Shown here: piece after piece, positions 10,388 through 21,301 of the stretch | Numbering within the stretch: position 1 is the first letter of the stretch | Layout of the letters: every line of letters begins with the position of its first letter | Assembly (NCBI GenBank): GCA_000467715.1 | Contig: AJFK01000163.1 | Span: forward strand, 35,964-99,963 | Direction: 5' to 3' | DNA: 64,000 nt | Source: Hysterium pulicare CBS 123377 | Taxonomy: Eukaryota; Ascomycota; Dothideomycetes; Hysteriales; Hysteriaceae | Made by a program: the position numbers and the translations under genes | Notes under the pieces: generated by a model | What the model was told of the DNA's origin: nothing | What the model saw: the letters and a program-made list of their open reading frames with translations, nothing else | The model's database searches: none

Positions 10388-12979
10388 TCAATAACGGTAA
10401 CTCACCCTTCTTGTTTCTCCAACATACGGATCCCGAGCTACTTCTGTAGGCGCTTCCGCTACTCCTTGCTCCTCCACATAGCGTCTGCTTTGCGCTGGTG
10501 CAGCGAACGTATACCTGCAATCATCATACGGATCATGCTGGATACTGACTTCTCGATATCGCTGAGATGGTACTTCAGACCGCCTAATGTATCCAGGTTG
10601 AACACTCCCTTGGCGCAGTGTGGTATATTCTCCAGGTATTTCACGCCGTACAACTTCCGGGCGGACACTGAATGATCTTGATACATACTCCCGCGGAGGA
10701 CCCATTTCATCATGATATACAACTGGCCGTCTTTCCATGACCTCACGAACTGGTGGATATTCAGCATCGGCTGGACGCACAGAGTATTCTCTTTGACGGC
10801 GAGCTCGTGGCTCTGAAACTTCGACATCAGATGGCTCGGCATATCTTCGCAATGGAGGTGGGGGCATTCTTTGGATACCATCGTCTTCTTCATATGGATC
10901 AGCTGCTCGAGCACGTAAGACTGGCTCTCGAGTGACAGCGCGTTCGTAATATGGTTCGATCTCAATGCGCCTGTTCGGCGGCGCGACTGATTCTCTCGCA
11001 TCAACTGGCGCTGCATAATATTTGTTTCCGTACTGGTCAACAACGACGTGAGTTGAAGGGGGTGCCATTATCATCGGGGATTGCGCCCTAGGCAAATACT
11101 CATGGACAGGTGATCTTGAACGTTCGCGAACGTACCGAGGAGCCACAGAAGGTCGGACTGAGGTTTCGCGGTAGACGGGTGGTTGAGCGGGACGATCAAC
11201 AAATGCATGGGATGCTGCACGGATCTGGCGAGTTTCGCTCGCTAAATAGGGCATTGGCTCAGCGCCCATCGGAGAGTATGGCCGACGTGCATGCTGTAAA
11301 CTTGCAACTCGCCTGAGGTCTTGATCATCCCGCTCGACTCTTCGAGGGGGAATGCGTGAAGGTTCACGGAGAACAGTGGGCGATGGTGGCTCTTCATACT
11401 GTCTGTATGCTCGAGGAATCGGTTCCTGCTCCCTGTAAAAGACCGGCTGTGCTCGAGCATCTCGTGCTGAGATTATTTCAACATCACCTGGGAGTGGTTG
11501 CAAAGCTCTACGTTTGCTCGGTTGAGGGTCGGAGTGGCTTGCAAAGGGAGGGGGTGACAATGGTTCTTCCTTGATGTACGGTTGAGGGGAACGTGCTACC
11601 CTTTTATTGGCGGTACGGCTGCGCTTCTCTTCCCTTCTGCGTTTACGAGGGTTTTGAATGCTTTGTTGGTGGCCGGCAGGGCTTTGACGCCTTGATGTCC
11701 TTGGAGATGCATGATCAGCAAGACTAGCACTGGCTCCAATGTCACCCTGTCTTGGAGATGCTAGGGTATGTCCATGATCTTCTTGGCCATTACGACGGCC
11801 TTGATCAAGTCGAGGAGTTTTTGCGACAGCAAGGGGAGATACTCGAGAAGGTTGGGGAGCTAAGGGCGATCGAATGTGATTTCTGATGACAGGCACTGAT
11901 GGGGAAGTAGGAGAGGGAGGTTTATGATTGTGGCCATACCCATTGATATTGCTGCTCCTTCCCATGCCAACATCACGCCCTTGACCTCTGCGGTTGTTGA
12001 CCGGACCAGCCCCGGTAGTGTGTTGGTCGGGAGGAAACCCATCTTCAGCAGGAGGGGGAGAATATTCGGATTCTTCTCGTTCTTCGCGTCGAGGTATGGG
12101 GGCAGGCTCATATATGTCGATGTCGTCAACTGGTTCGTATGGTTCCTCTTCCTGAAGATCAGTGAAGGTTTGGTTTTCGGTGTGCCTGAGATGCGAATGT
12201 TGGGGAACGGCGGGTTTGTATGTCGTTGATCGAGCTTCGCCAATGGAAGCTTTGCCCTGCGTTACAATAGCTTCAGCTGCATCAGCATTGTTGACAATTT
12301 TGGCGGAGTCGGCTTCCTCCGAAGACCAACTGTTTGCTTGGCTTGAGTAATAAGAATTCTCATCGAACGAATCACTGGCGTCGCTGCGATTAGCGGTGAT
12401 CTGTAAGCCAGACATCGGTTTTACAAGCTCATGGGCTTTCGCCAGAAGCTCATCCACATCAAAACGACTCTCTGCATCCAGTCCCAAATCCTTATCCCGA
12501 CTCGGGCCCCTTTTGTCGACCTGGTCCTTCAACACGCGTTCTATCTGCAGTCGTTTGAGCTGTATCTCGGCTCTGATGAGGTGTTCAGACTTTGTAAGTA
12601 ATACAGGATCGATACCAGAGGATGTAGATTTTGAAGAAAATGGTCGCTGGGCATTTTGTAGTTGGGAAACAAAAGAAGCTGTAGGCTGGTAGTGAAAGGA
12701 AGAATTGTCGGGGCGTGCAGGAGTTTGGGGAGATGAGTAGGCCCCATTAGGAGTACCGTTAGTGGCGGGTCTTGATGAAGACGGGGTGCCGTTCTGAACG
12801 GGACGTGGTGCGACTTGCTCTAGCACAACGTCAGGGAGTTTGATGCGAGGATGTTTGCCAGCAAACACTTCATCGCGAAGCTGAAAGAGCTTCTCGTAGA
12901 AGTCGGCCATGCGACGCGCCTCGGGAGATACGGCGCTGTCGCCGTTGACTCGAGGCGCTGTTGTGACCGCCGAGGACAT
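10388..12979 (-). CDS. Large disordered, probably nuclear protein of unknown function
   Basis: One uninterrupted frame of 863 residues. The start is the ATG at 12979; an upstream TTG extends the frame but is not a likely start. Only the first 60 residues look folded: a short helical segment (ADFYEKLFQLRDEVF) followed by a basic GKHPRIKLP stretch. Most of the rest is Pro/Arg/Ser/Glu-rich and disordered, with a bipartite-type nuclear signal (RKRRREEKR), a SUMO-consensus-like IKEEP and many RxY/REY repeats in the last 350 residues. A GTGAGT lies just before the stop, so a further small 3' exon is possible. I do not recognise the family; a chromatin or RNA-related role is only a guess from composition. 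Confidence 0.75.
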   Translation of the reverse strand: MSSAVTTAPRVNGDSAVSPEARRMADFYEKLFQLRDEVFAGKHPRIKLPDVVLEQVAPRPVQNGTPSSSRPATNGTPNGAYSSPQTPARPDNSSFHYQPTASFVSQLQNAQRPFSSKSTSSGIDPVLLTKSEHLIRAEIQLKRLQIERVLKDQVDKRGPSRDKDLGLDAESRFDVDELLAKAHELVKPMSGLQITANRSDASDSFDENSYYSSQANSWSSEEADSAKIVNNADAAEAIVTQGKASIGEARSTTYKPAVPQHSHLRHTENQTFTDLQEEEPYEPVDDIDIYEPAPIPRREEREESEYSPPPAEDGFPPDQHTTGAGPVNNRRGQGRDVGMGRSSNINGYGHNHKPPSPTSPSVPVIRNHIRSPLAPQPSRVSPLAVAKTPRLDQGRRNGQEDHGHTLASPRQGDIGASASLADHASPRTSRRQSPAGHQQSIQNPRKRRREEKRSRTANKRVARSPQPYIKEEPLSPPPFASHSDPQPSKRRALQPLPGDVEIISARDARAQPVFYREQEPIPRAYRQYEEPPSPTVLREPSRIPPRRVERDDQDLRRVASLQHARRPYSPMGAEPMPYLASETRQIRAASHAFVDRPAQPPVYRETSVRPSVAPRYVRERSRSPVHEYLPRAQSPMIMAPPSTHVVVDQYGNKYYAAPVDARESVAPPNRRIEIEPYYERAVTREPVLRARAADPYEEDDGIQRMPPPPLRRYAEPSDVEVSEPRARRQREYSVRPADAEYPPVREVMERRPVVYHDEMGPPREYVSRSFSVRPEVVRREIPGEYTTLRQGSVQPGYIRRSEVPSQRYREVSIQHDPYDDCRYTFAAPAQSRRYVEEQGVAEAPTEVARDPYVGETRRVSYRY

Positions 12980-13404
12980 TGCGGCCAGAAGGGTGACCGA
13001 CAATATCGCTCAAGATCTATTCTCTATACTTCCTAGGCAGAAGCCTAAACTGAAGTTCGGAGCTGAAGATTAATACAAATACAGAACTGGCACATAATGG
13101 CCGGAATATGGGAGGGCGACGGTGGATGGTTGTAACGAAGGAGGTTGGTGAAGAGAACAAGTCGAAGGTTTTAGCGACTCCTAAAGTCGAGCCCAGAATG
13201 CCAAGGCCTAGCCGTCTAACCCAAATAAGCCGTCCTCTGTGTCATGCGTTCTTCGATTTACATTCAATTCCACAGCTTATAGAGATGATATTGAAGAAGC
13301 TCCCAGCATCCATTCTACAATTGTTGAATTGAAGAACACGTCGTAATCTCTATTCTACCCATATTTCCTTTTCGGGCATCGAATTTCTTTCAATAAAGAC
13401 GGAA
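12980..13404. promoter_or_regulatory. Divergent promoter region
   Basis: 425 bp shared by the disordered-protein gene (-) and the nucleotidase gene (+). No motif stands out by eye. Confidence 0.45.
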
Positions 13405-14392
13405 ATGGCATCTCAGGATGAACGGCCAGTCTTCTTCTTCGATATTGACAATTGTGTACGTTTGAATCCCTCGTTTCGTTGCACGTTTGGATGACTGATA
13501 CCACGGACAGCTGTATCCGAAAAGTCTGGTCCCCATAGAACTATTGAATGTCTCACGATGTCACTGACTCATTTCATGCTAGGTACCAAGGTAGCCCATA
13601 TGATGTCGGAGCTAATCGGTATGTGCTCTTTACTTTTTTCATTTCGCTTGGTATTTGTCTCTGCTCTTTCCTCCGAGTAATTCTCTCACAATCTACAGAT
13701 AAATACTTTGAAACCCATCTGTCACTTTCTCAGCAGGATGCCAATACGTTGCATCTTAAGTACTACAAAGAGTACGGCTTAGCTATTGAGGGGCTAGTTC
13801 GACATCATAAGGTTGATGCTCTTGAGTACAACCGCAAAGTTGACGATGCCTTACCTCTCGAAGAGGTCATCAAACCAAATCCATCCTTACGTCAGTTGCT
13901 CGACGATATTGATAGAAGTAAGGTACGGCTCTGGCTATTCACTAATGCGTATATTACGCACGGGAAGAGGGTGGTGAAGCTGTTGGAAGTTGAGGATTTC
14001 TTTGAGGGTATCACGTACTGCGACTACAGCTCCGAGAAGTTCGTCTGTAAACCTCATACCGATATGTTCATGAAGGCCATGCAGGAGGCAGGTGTCAACA
14101 ATCCTAAAAACTGTTTTTTCGTCGGTCAGTGTTTGATGTACCAAAATGGGCGATTCCAGCGTTGTGACGTTGTTTCTGACTACTGTGTTCAGATGACTCC
14201 TATCTCAACGTCAAAGCCGCTCATGCGTTAGGCTGGACAGCTACCCATCTTTTCGACAACTCGGATCCTGATCCACCTCACCAGGCGAGCGAGCATCAAA
14301 TCAGAAGTCTAGAGCAACTGCGAGATATTTTCCCGCAGTTCTTCAAATCAGGTGCTAAAGAGGTTACTTACCACCAGACTTCTCAGATATAG
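13405..14392 (+). CDS. Pyrimidine 5'-nucleotidase, HAD superfamily (Sdt1/Phm8-like)
   Basis: Cytosolic phosphatase acting on pyrimidine nucleoside monophosphates, by family. Exons: 13405-13455, 13511-13523, 13583-13618, 13699-14124, 14193-14392 (241 residues). HAD motif I is split by the first intron, FFFDIDNC then LYP, giving the nucleophile/acid pair DxD; motif II is WLFTNA; motif III/IV are the Lys in VCKPHTD and the DDSYLN segment rebuilt across the last intron. The 13-nt second exon uses an atypical GTCTGG donor; I infer it because it yields LYPKSTKVAHMM with the length seen across the family, but that junction is the weakest part of the model. Confidence 0.88.
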
Positions 14393-14804
14393 AAACTCAG
14401 CCGTAGGTTCACCAAAGCCAAAAAGTATCTAGAGTAGAACGGCAACATGGGACGGAAGTGCATTTTCACCAATTGTAGTTCCGTTGGGATAAATTATGAG
14501 GGCATTCAACATTTCGGTCAGACATAGGCGGTTTAGATTCATTATACGGCAGGTTCTCATGTAGATCATTGATGTACTGAGCAACTTCTTCATACTCATA
14601 CACAATTTTGGTGCCAAATACAATATGCATTTTGGAAGTCATGCCTATTTATATCGCGGCGCGGTGGCTTGGCGCCTATCGATAAGGTTAAAGTGAACGT
14701 CCATCATTGGACCCTCAAAAATGCTATTACACTACCACCCCTTGCACGAGAATTTATATTCTCCTCCGTAACTTTGATTCCTCTAATATTTCTACTCTCC
14801 ATTC
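14393..14804. other. Intergenic, no gene seen
   Basis: 3' UTR of the nucleotidase and promoter of the next plus-strand gene. Small frames on the minus strand (14429-14623) show no motif. Confidence 0.4.
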
Positions 14805-15722
14805 ATGCCGCCACCAGTCCCAAAATACTTCCAGCAAGCCATGTCTCCAGTCCCTCCCGCTTCACAGTCGACGTCATCTCCTACCCCAAAACCGAATCGC
14901 AAACCCCTTCTCCGCCTCGAACTTCGTGACCTCTCGCAACCTGGTGCTCGGGCATTTCTCAGACTGCTCTCAGCGTCTACTGCTCTCGAAGAAGCCGTTG
15001 ATGGCGTGTTGTATTGGCTATACCAGGACCTCCCTCTACACAGCATACCTCCGACGCGGTCAATAACCTTGGTACTTAGGTCTATGCCGGGCGTAGCATA
15101 CACTACTGGCAGAGATATCGATGATGACCACAAAGAGATACATTTCTCGACCGACTACATAGCAGGAATCCCGGAAAGTCGTCAGAAAGAAGAGATGCTT
15201 GGGGTTATCAGGCATGAGATGGTGCATTGCTGGCAATGGAATGGTCTTGGATCAGCGCCTGGAGGCCTGATTGAGGGCATTGCTGATTGGGTCCGCTTGA
15301 GGTCTGATTTTGTACCGCCACATTGGAAGAAAGAGAGTGACGGGGATTGGGACGCTGGATATCAACATACAGGGTACTTTCTGGATTATCTGGAGCAGAA
15401 GTTCGGAATTGGCAGCGTGAGAAAAATTAATGAGGCTCTAAGAGAGCAGAAGTATGAAGAGGAGGCATTCTGGCCAGGCTTGTTTCAGGACAAAGTGGGA
15501 GCATTATGGAAACAATATGGTGAACAGATGGCTGGAACGCAGGGGACCGAGAGTAAGAAGGACAGTTCCGAAAAAGAAGAGAAGAAAAGTGAGCAGAAAG
15601 AAGAAGAAATGACCGAGGAACAGGACGGCCCCAAGGATCAAACCGAACACAACGATGAACCCCAGAGAAGAATCACGAAGAGTGGTGGGAAGATTCATAT
15701 CCCGAGAAGAGATCGTTCCTAA
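14805..15722 (+). CDS. Basic secretory protein (BSP) family putative zinc metalloprotein
   Basis: Single exon, 305 residues. After a Pro/Ser-rich N-terminus (1-35) comes a BSP-type domain to about residue 245: RSITLVL strand, MPGVAYT, then the zinc-site helix RHEMVHCWQWN (H137, E138, H141) and the downstream GLIEGIADWVRL helix with a potential third ligand, followed by YFLDYLEQKFG. The last 60 residues are a Lys/Glu-rich tail ending in basic residues. In plants and fungi the family is often secreted, but no signal peptide is evident here, so this copy may act inside the cell. Peptidase activity is suspected for the family because of HExxH but is not shown by sequence alone. Confidence 0.88.
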   Translation: MPPPVPKYFQQAMSPVPPASQSTSSPTPKPNRKPLLRLELRDLSQPGARAFLRLLSASTALEEAVDGVLYWLYQDLPLHSIPPTRSITLVLRSMPGVAYTTGRDIDDDHKEIHFSTDYIAGIPESRQKEEMLGVIRHEMVHCWQWNGLGSAPGGLIEGIADWVRLRSDFVPPHWKKESDGDWDAGYQHTGYFLDYLEQKFGIGSVRKINEALREQKYEEEAFWPGLFQDKVGALWKQYGEQMAGTQGTESKKDSSEKEEKKSEQKEEEMTEEQDGPKDQTEHNDEPQRRITKSGGKIHIPRRDRS

Positions 15723-17269
15723 AGTGACCAAACCTCTTTTCCAACGGTGATAATGTGGTTCCCCTCTGCGTTATCGACCACCGTCCATGCGGAACATAGG
15801 ACGGGTCGCTCTGCTCCACTTCACTCAGCACGGTTATACGAATCCTAGATAACGCCATAAGCTTTCTGACAACGGGGACCATTGGGTCCTCTTCAATGGA
15901 TTATATTCCTCCAGGGTCCTGGGTATGTCAATACGATCCTTCCCATCCTGGGCCCCTGCACTCTCGGTCACAATTGTCACATGGACGTGTGGATACTCTC
16001 ACCGATGTGAGCCGGCCTATCCGCGCAGACAGGCAGTTCAATCCATAATATAACATGCTCTTCTGCCTCGCTCCTATCTGATGTCAGATGATACGATGCT
16101 ATCTAGGTGGCAATGTCGAACTTTGGTGAAACCGGTGAAGCAAGGCCATTTGCAGCAGCCGAACAGCCCAAGAGTAACTACGCCGCTTGGTTATTTGTAA
16201 TGAAAGTGTGAGCATTATCTGTTCTCTGAGGAGTTCGACGGGGCCGTCCTAAGGAGATGCATGATATACATGCCTGCGAATCCTCCCGCAAATGATAGTA
16301 AGTATGAGGTGGCTCTTATGGTTAAGGTCACGCTGATCAGCAGCTTGTTGCCTCGCGGAAGAGTGAAGTATCCCCTCTATCGGGCTCGACCGATGGCGGC
16401 TGCCATCCAAAGTTCGGTCTCCGATTGCTTGATGCTTACCTGAGACCAGTAGAACACTCCCTGAGTCTTTAACATCCTTTATACCCCCATGATCGTCGAT
16501 GCCCATACGCCAAGCCTTGCTGGCTTCTCTAAGCTTCAACACGTTGATGTTCCACTAAGCTTATTACATAGGGAGCCCCACGTAATCCCTCAAAATGTAT
16601 CATAATGGGTGCAGCAAGATCTGCACTTGTGCAGTAGACAATCTAGAAAGGTATGCTAGAAGCTAGTTCGCAAGGCTTGGAGAGTTGTCAATATGCGAAC
16701 AGCAATAGAAACTCATAGATCTCAACTGCTGACAAACAACCACCAGGCAGTCTCGAAAGGCGTTCAGGGATTCTCAACAGGCGACACCCACGCTCACTCG
16801 CAAAGTTCTGTCTTCGCTAGGTCTGGGCAATATTGCTCCGCAACCAGACTGAGCCCTGCAATGCTGTATCTGAACAGGCTTCAAAGCTGAAGTTGCCTTA
16901 CAGAATATCGCCTGGCATAATTGCAAGGAGGAACGGTCAAGATTTTACATCTTAGCGGGATTCAATTATAGGTCACTAGCGCACACGATATCGAGCGCCT
17001 ATACCGTGCTCGAGTTGACATGAAGCCATGTAGTAATCTACGCTACTACGACAGCATTTCGACCTTCTTCTCTTACTTTCGCCAAATCATTCGCACCCGC
17101 AGTGTGGGCGAGCTTAAAGATTGTAGACACAGCTTTGAATGGATATGCAACGTATCGATACGAATAAGAGCGAATGGAAAGAACGCTAGCAGCTGCATTT
17201 CGGGCCAAAACCTAAGACAATACAATATCATACTTAACACCGTTCCTATGATGCAGAAAAGTCCAGTCG
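15723..17269. other. Intergenic 1.5 kb between convergent genes, no gene seen
   Basis: Between the BSP gene end and the MYB gene end. Open frames are short and have no recognisable features on either strand. Composition is similar to coding DNA, so decayed genes are possible but I cannot identify any. Confidence 0.4.
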
Positions 17270-18746
17270 TTAATCCCGTTCCGCTCGAAATGATGTTCCA
17301 TGCTCCATCGCAATCCTCATCAGATCTGTCATTGTTCCGAAATTGGGTTTGTTGACTGTAAAGGTGACTTTAACAGCATTTGGGTTTTCCATGCCTTCAG
17401 CATACCCACTATTGTCCATGGAGAGATCGTGCATTTCTGGATCCATGGGGAATGTTGAAGTATAAGTGGAGGCGTTCATACTTGGTGATGGAGACAATGT
17501 TGAAGGAAGCACACCGAAGAATCCATCCCCAGTTCTCAAGAACTCGTCGGAAGTTTCTCCACGCATAGACGAAGCACAATCTGTAGGATATGACACTGGT
17601 GGAATATTGGGCTCAACCCATTGCGGCCAATAGCCCGAGGGCGGTATGCTTGATCTTGGCGGATGTTGCAGGTTTACCGGCGGATATTGTTGGGCACAGA
17701 ACTCAGGAATATCTAATGGACCATTGGGAGGCCAGATCATTGGTGGATCTTCTCCAGGCCAGTGACTTGCGGCTCCTGGAGTTGAGATGTGAGGTGATCC
17801 TTCTGAGCTGATGTACATTCCAGATTCATCTTCAGAAGGCACGTCGCTATTGGACATGCTGTCACCGTTCATTTCTGTTTGCTGTGTAGTATTTCTGACT
17901 CCATTATATGGTGGCCTGTAGCGGATTTGAACATCGGGTCTCGTCAAATCAATTCCTTGGTTTTGATATCTCCGGAGCAGAACAGTGTATCTGTAAGTCG
18001 CATTAAGGCTTAAGCTATAGTGTTTCTTTTATAATGTAGAATAAGTACTAACCTGTTCTTGATACAGTTCTTCGATCTGCCCGGGAAATGTGCGTGTTGA
18101 ATATCCTTCCAATGTCGTCCGTTTTGTTGAACCGCTTGAATTAGGATGTGATCCTACTCAACTCTGGTTAGCGGACCTTTACTACATGAATGGGTCTCCC
18201 TGTTTCAAAGTGAGGTAGCTTACCTCGTCGTCTCTCCATTCGCTACGGTCAAGCTCAGGATCAAGGGATTGCTGCCAACGCTTCGCGCATTCTAAGGCTG
18301 TAAGCTCGTGGTACTCATTGCGGATTGCGACTTCAACATACGATCTGCACTACGCGAACCCACTATATCAGCTACGAGCGTCCACCTGCTCGTGTCGATT
18401 AGTGCAAGTCCGATGTCTTGATAGACGAAACGCTTTACCGTTGCCCGAAGCTGTGGACACCTCTTGACAGCAGAGCATCTTCAGATGCGGCCCACACTCC
18501 TTTCTTCAATCCACCGGCTACGGAATTATGCCATCGCTTTCGACAATCTTTGTTCGTTCGACCGGGAAGTTTAGACGCAATGCGACACCAGTCTTTGACT
18601 TCTCCTTCGATCACTACACTCGACATGTTAGCATTTTATCTTGTAGAGGCCCAATGAAATAGGTGTTGTGGCGTACTTTGAGCCGTGACTTCTGCTCGAA
18701 GCTTGTGATCTTCCATAAGAGTCCATTTTCTCGGTTGCCGGGCCAT
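17270..18746 (-). CDS. MYB transcription factor with three SANT/MYB repeats
   Basis: Sequence-specific nuclear DNA-binding protein. The gene is easy to miss because it is in six exons on the minus strand: 18746-18677, 18613-18439, 18385-18342, 18291-18224, 18153-18053, 17990-17270 (392 residues, all junctions in frame). Repeat 1 (about 6-54) runs from RKWTLMED to RKRWHNS, repeat 2 (about 58-107) from KKGVWAASED to QCAKRWQQ, repeat 3 (about 111-160) from SEWRDDED to IKNRYTVLLRR; each has the spaced Trp residues and an R-x-x-x-x-C/N-x-x-R recognition helix. The C-terminal 230 residues are Pro/Ser-rich and acidic, as in activation regions, ending with a short conserved-looking block. Target genes unknown; the flanking region is gene-poor. 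Confidence 0.9.
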
Positions 18747-20643
18747 TGGATGCGTTACTGTAACAGCGGGTTGAGGCTCACTGAGTTTGTTAACAGTTGG
18801 TGAAAGGCCTTAATAAGAGCCTGGTCGGGAACCGTAGATATATCCAGATGACTCGATGTCGTATGCACCAAGAGACCAGGCACCAATAACTGCACGAAAG
18901 AGACTCAATGGATGCTCATGTTGCTACAACACCTCAGCCAGGCTGACCAACTCGACCAAGAGCGTTCAAGTGCCTCGTTTCTTAATAATGCGTCAAAGCG
19001 GCACAGCCTGATCCGCGGCTGCATGATCCTATGGGGGCTCTCAGCACATTCATTTACTGCACTTGTACTACTCACATACCCTATGTTCCCTGCAGCCTCA
19101 GATAGGGCTGCATCTGCATGATCTCGGATAGGCTTGCTCACCGCTCTAATAAGCTTATTGAATACCGGCTATCCTGTACTCGTTGAAATGTGACGAGTGA
19201 ATTCCACTAGCTCTAACGGTTTTCGAGGGTACAGCAGTGTAACAAAACTTTGAGAGAGCCGGTCAATCCGACCCGAAGGTTTCACAAGAGCATGACTTGC
19301 TTATTCCGACCGCCACAACTATGATTCAGTTCTCTGTTTGCCTTAGCCAAGACCGGAAAGTCTCGCGGCCCTATGGAGCACTTCGTACCCTGGAATTCAG
19401 CCACTCCTTCGACCCACTAACCTGTTTGACATGGTCAACAATGATTGGGTCCCAGACGCAATGGATCTGCATAGTACAGCACAAGTAAGCAGTATCTCTT
19501 CAACGTGCTAGCGTCCGCAATTCCTAGGCACTTTCTGCACGATCCCCTTGTCTGTTCAACTCTCAATTGCTTGGACAATCAGTCTTGATGGGACGTTCAA
19601 AAGCAAAGCCGCTATATTGAACCTATGTCCCATCAGATGACCACTACTCTGCAGCACAACCTTTACTGGGTGTGGTATCAACAATGGGTGCAACAACCAA
19701 GCGTTTCGGCGGAATCCAGAAGTATCGGTGAAATGGGATGCAGGCAGCAAGGCATCTGCTCAGCTGGACCATAGGGCTGATGCCCTACCGGCTCAAATCC
19801 AATCTATTGCCGCAGATGTATGGTTGTGCCACTTGCACCCACCGCAACTCCCGCATATATGCTGTGTAACAGCACAAGAGGCGGGCTGTTTGAGTACCAC
19901 AATACAGGTCACTATTAGTGCTTTTTATGAACATCCCACAGCCCGTTCTCCACGTCAGCGACAAGCCCTAGGGATTTTCATTTTACTGGCGGGTTCGTCT
20001 ACCCAACATGTTGGGTGAAAAGCCAAAGGATGCCGCCAGGCTCGCATATTGCATGATCGGAGCTCTTGCTTGGCTCCACGGAAAATTCTTCCTATACTTC
20101 TAGAAGGACGGTTTTGGGGGCGAAACAATGGAACAATGTCCGGATTCGAAACAGAACCCACTATCCAACAAGGTCCTTATCCTGCTATGTACAAATCACA
20201 ACACTTCACTCTTGGATGGCGTGGCCTTGTCTCAGTCTCAGTCAAGCTTCAAAGTCCTTCACAGTCCCGGCAGTTTGGGAAGCCAGCGCTTTAATATATT
20301 CAGATGGTCTAACCGTCAGCCAATTACCCCACGAACGATCGACCAAAGCAGTTGCTTACATACATCCCTGGCCGAAGGCTAAATGCCGTCAAGCCAATAG
20401 CGTGCGGGTCGGCCCGAGGGTCGTTGAAGGTTTGCCGTTTCAACGTCCATATCCAACTCTCTTGCGGGTTGAAACTGCACCAACACCTGGCACTTTGCTG
20501 ACCTCTTGCATTCATATCCGCGTTTCTCTCTTCCGCAAATTATCACCTCCTTCATATCAAGCGTCCGATCATAGCCTTCCACCAGGATCATCTCGACTCT
20601 TATTTTGCAGAGCTTACATCTTCCCAGGAAACCCCCAGCCGTC

Positions 20644-20672
20644 GCCAGCCAGCCAGCCAGCCAGCCAGCCAG
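20644..20672. repeat. (GCCA)n microsatellite
   Basis: Seven consecutive copies of the tetranucleotide GCCA/CAGC. Confidence 0.95.
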
Positions 20673-21025
20673 CATTTGCGCCGTTCTCGGTTGCGGGAAG
20701 ATGGGGCTATGGCAAGACCCAACGGCTTTCTGGTGCCTGACAATAAGGCTGCATGCCCTCCTTGTTCATAATCAGTTCCGATAAGGCAGACTCGTCTTTT
20801 AAGTTCTTATCCTGGTATCGTGTTGGCCTTCAGAATCGGACCCGAGAGCGTTGCTCCGCGTGGAGTTACTAGAAAGCTACGGTTCGCAAAAAACTTGGCA
20901 GAAAAAGAAATTGCCATGCTGAATGTGGAGAGCTACCGGAGAGCCCTTGCGCAATACTACGGAGGTTTATAGTACATACCAAATGCAAGCGACGATAGTC
21001 AGCTTCTGAGGTTACCAAAAGTAGG

Positions 21026-21056
21026 TCGGTAAATTTCCTATTCGGTAAATTTCCTA
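21026..21056. repeat. 15-bp direct repeat
   Basis: TCGGTAAATTTCCTA occurs twice, separated by one base. Confidence 0.9.
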
Positions 21057-21268
21057 ATTAATCTTCATAACTAAACGCGACAGCCTTTAGCTATCTCGCG
21101 TCTTGTCTATATCATTTTAATCTCGTCTGCATATGCAATACAAAGAGAAGCCCAACACTACACACCTAATACAAAACTCCCAACTTCTCCAACCCACAAT
21201 TTTTATCGGCAAATCAACAAACCCCGCAACAGGCCCCGCAACTAACCTCCGGACGAAGGCCCTCGGAC

Positions 21269-21301
21269 GCCACGCAAGGCTTCTAGCCAGTCTTGCGTGG
21301 C
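21269..21301. repeat. Inverted repeat, 10-bp arms
   Basis: GCCACGCAAG and its exact reverse complement are separated by 13 bases and could form a hairpin. Function unknown. Confidence 0.8.

Noticed and set aside
20066-20740. 224-codon frame with SQPASQPAS end
   Set aside because: The repetitive end is just the translated CAGC microsatellite and the rest shows no domain.
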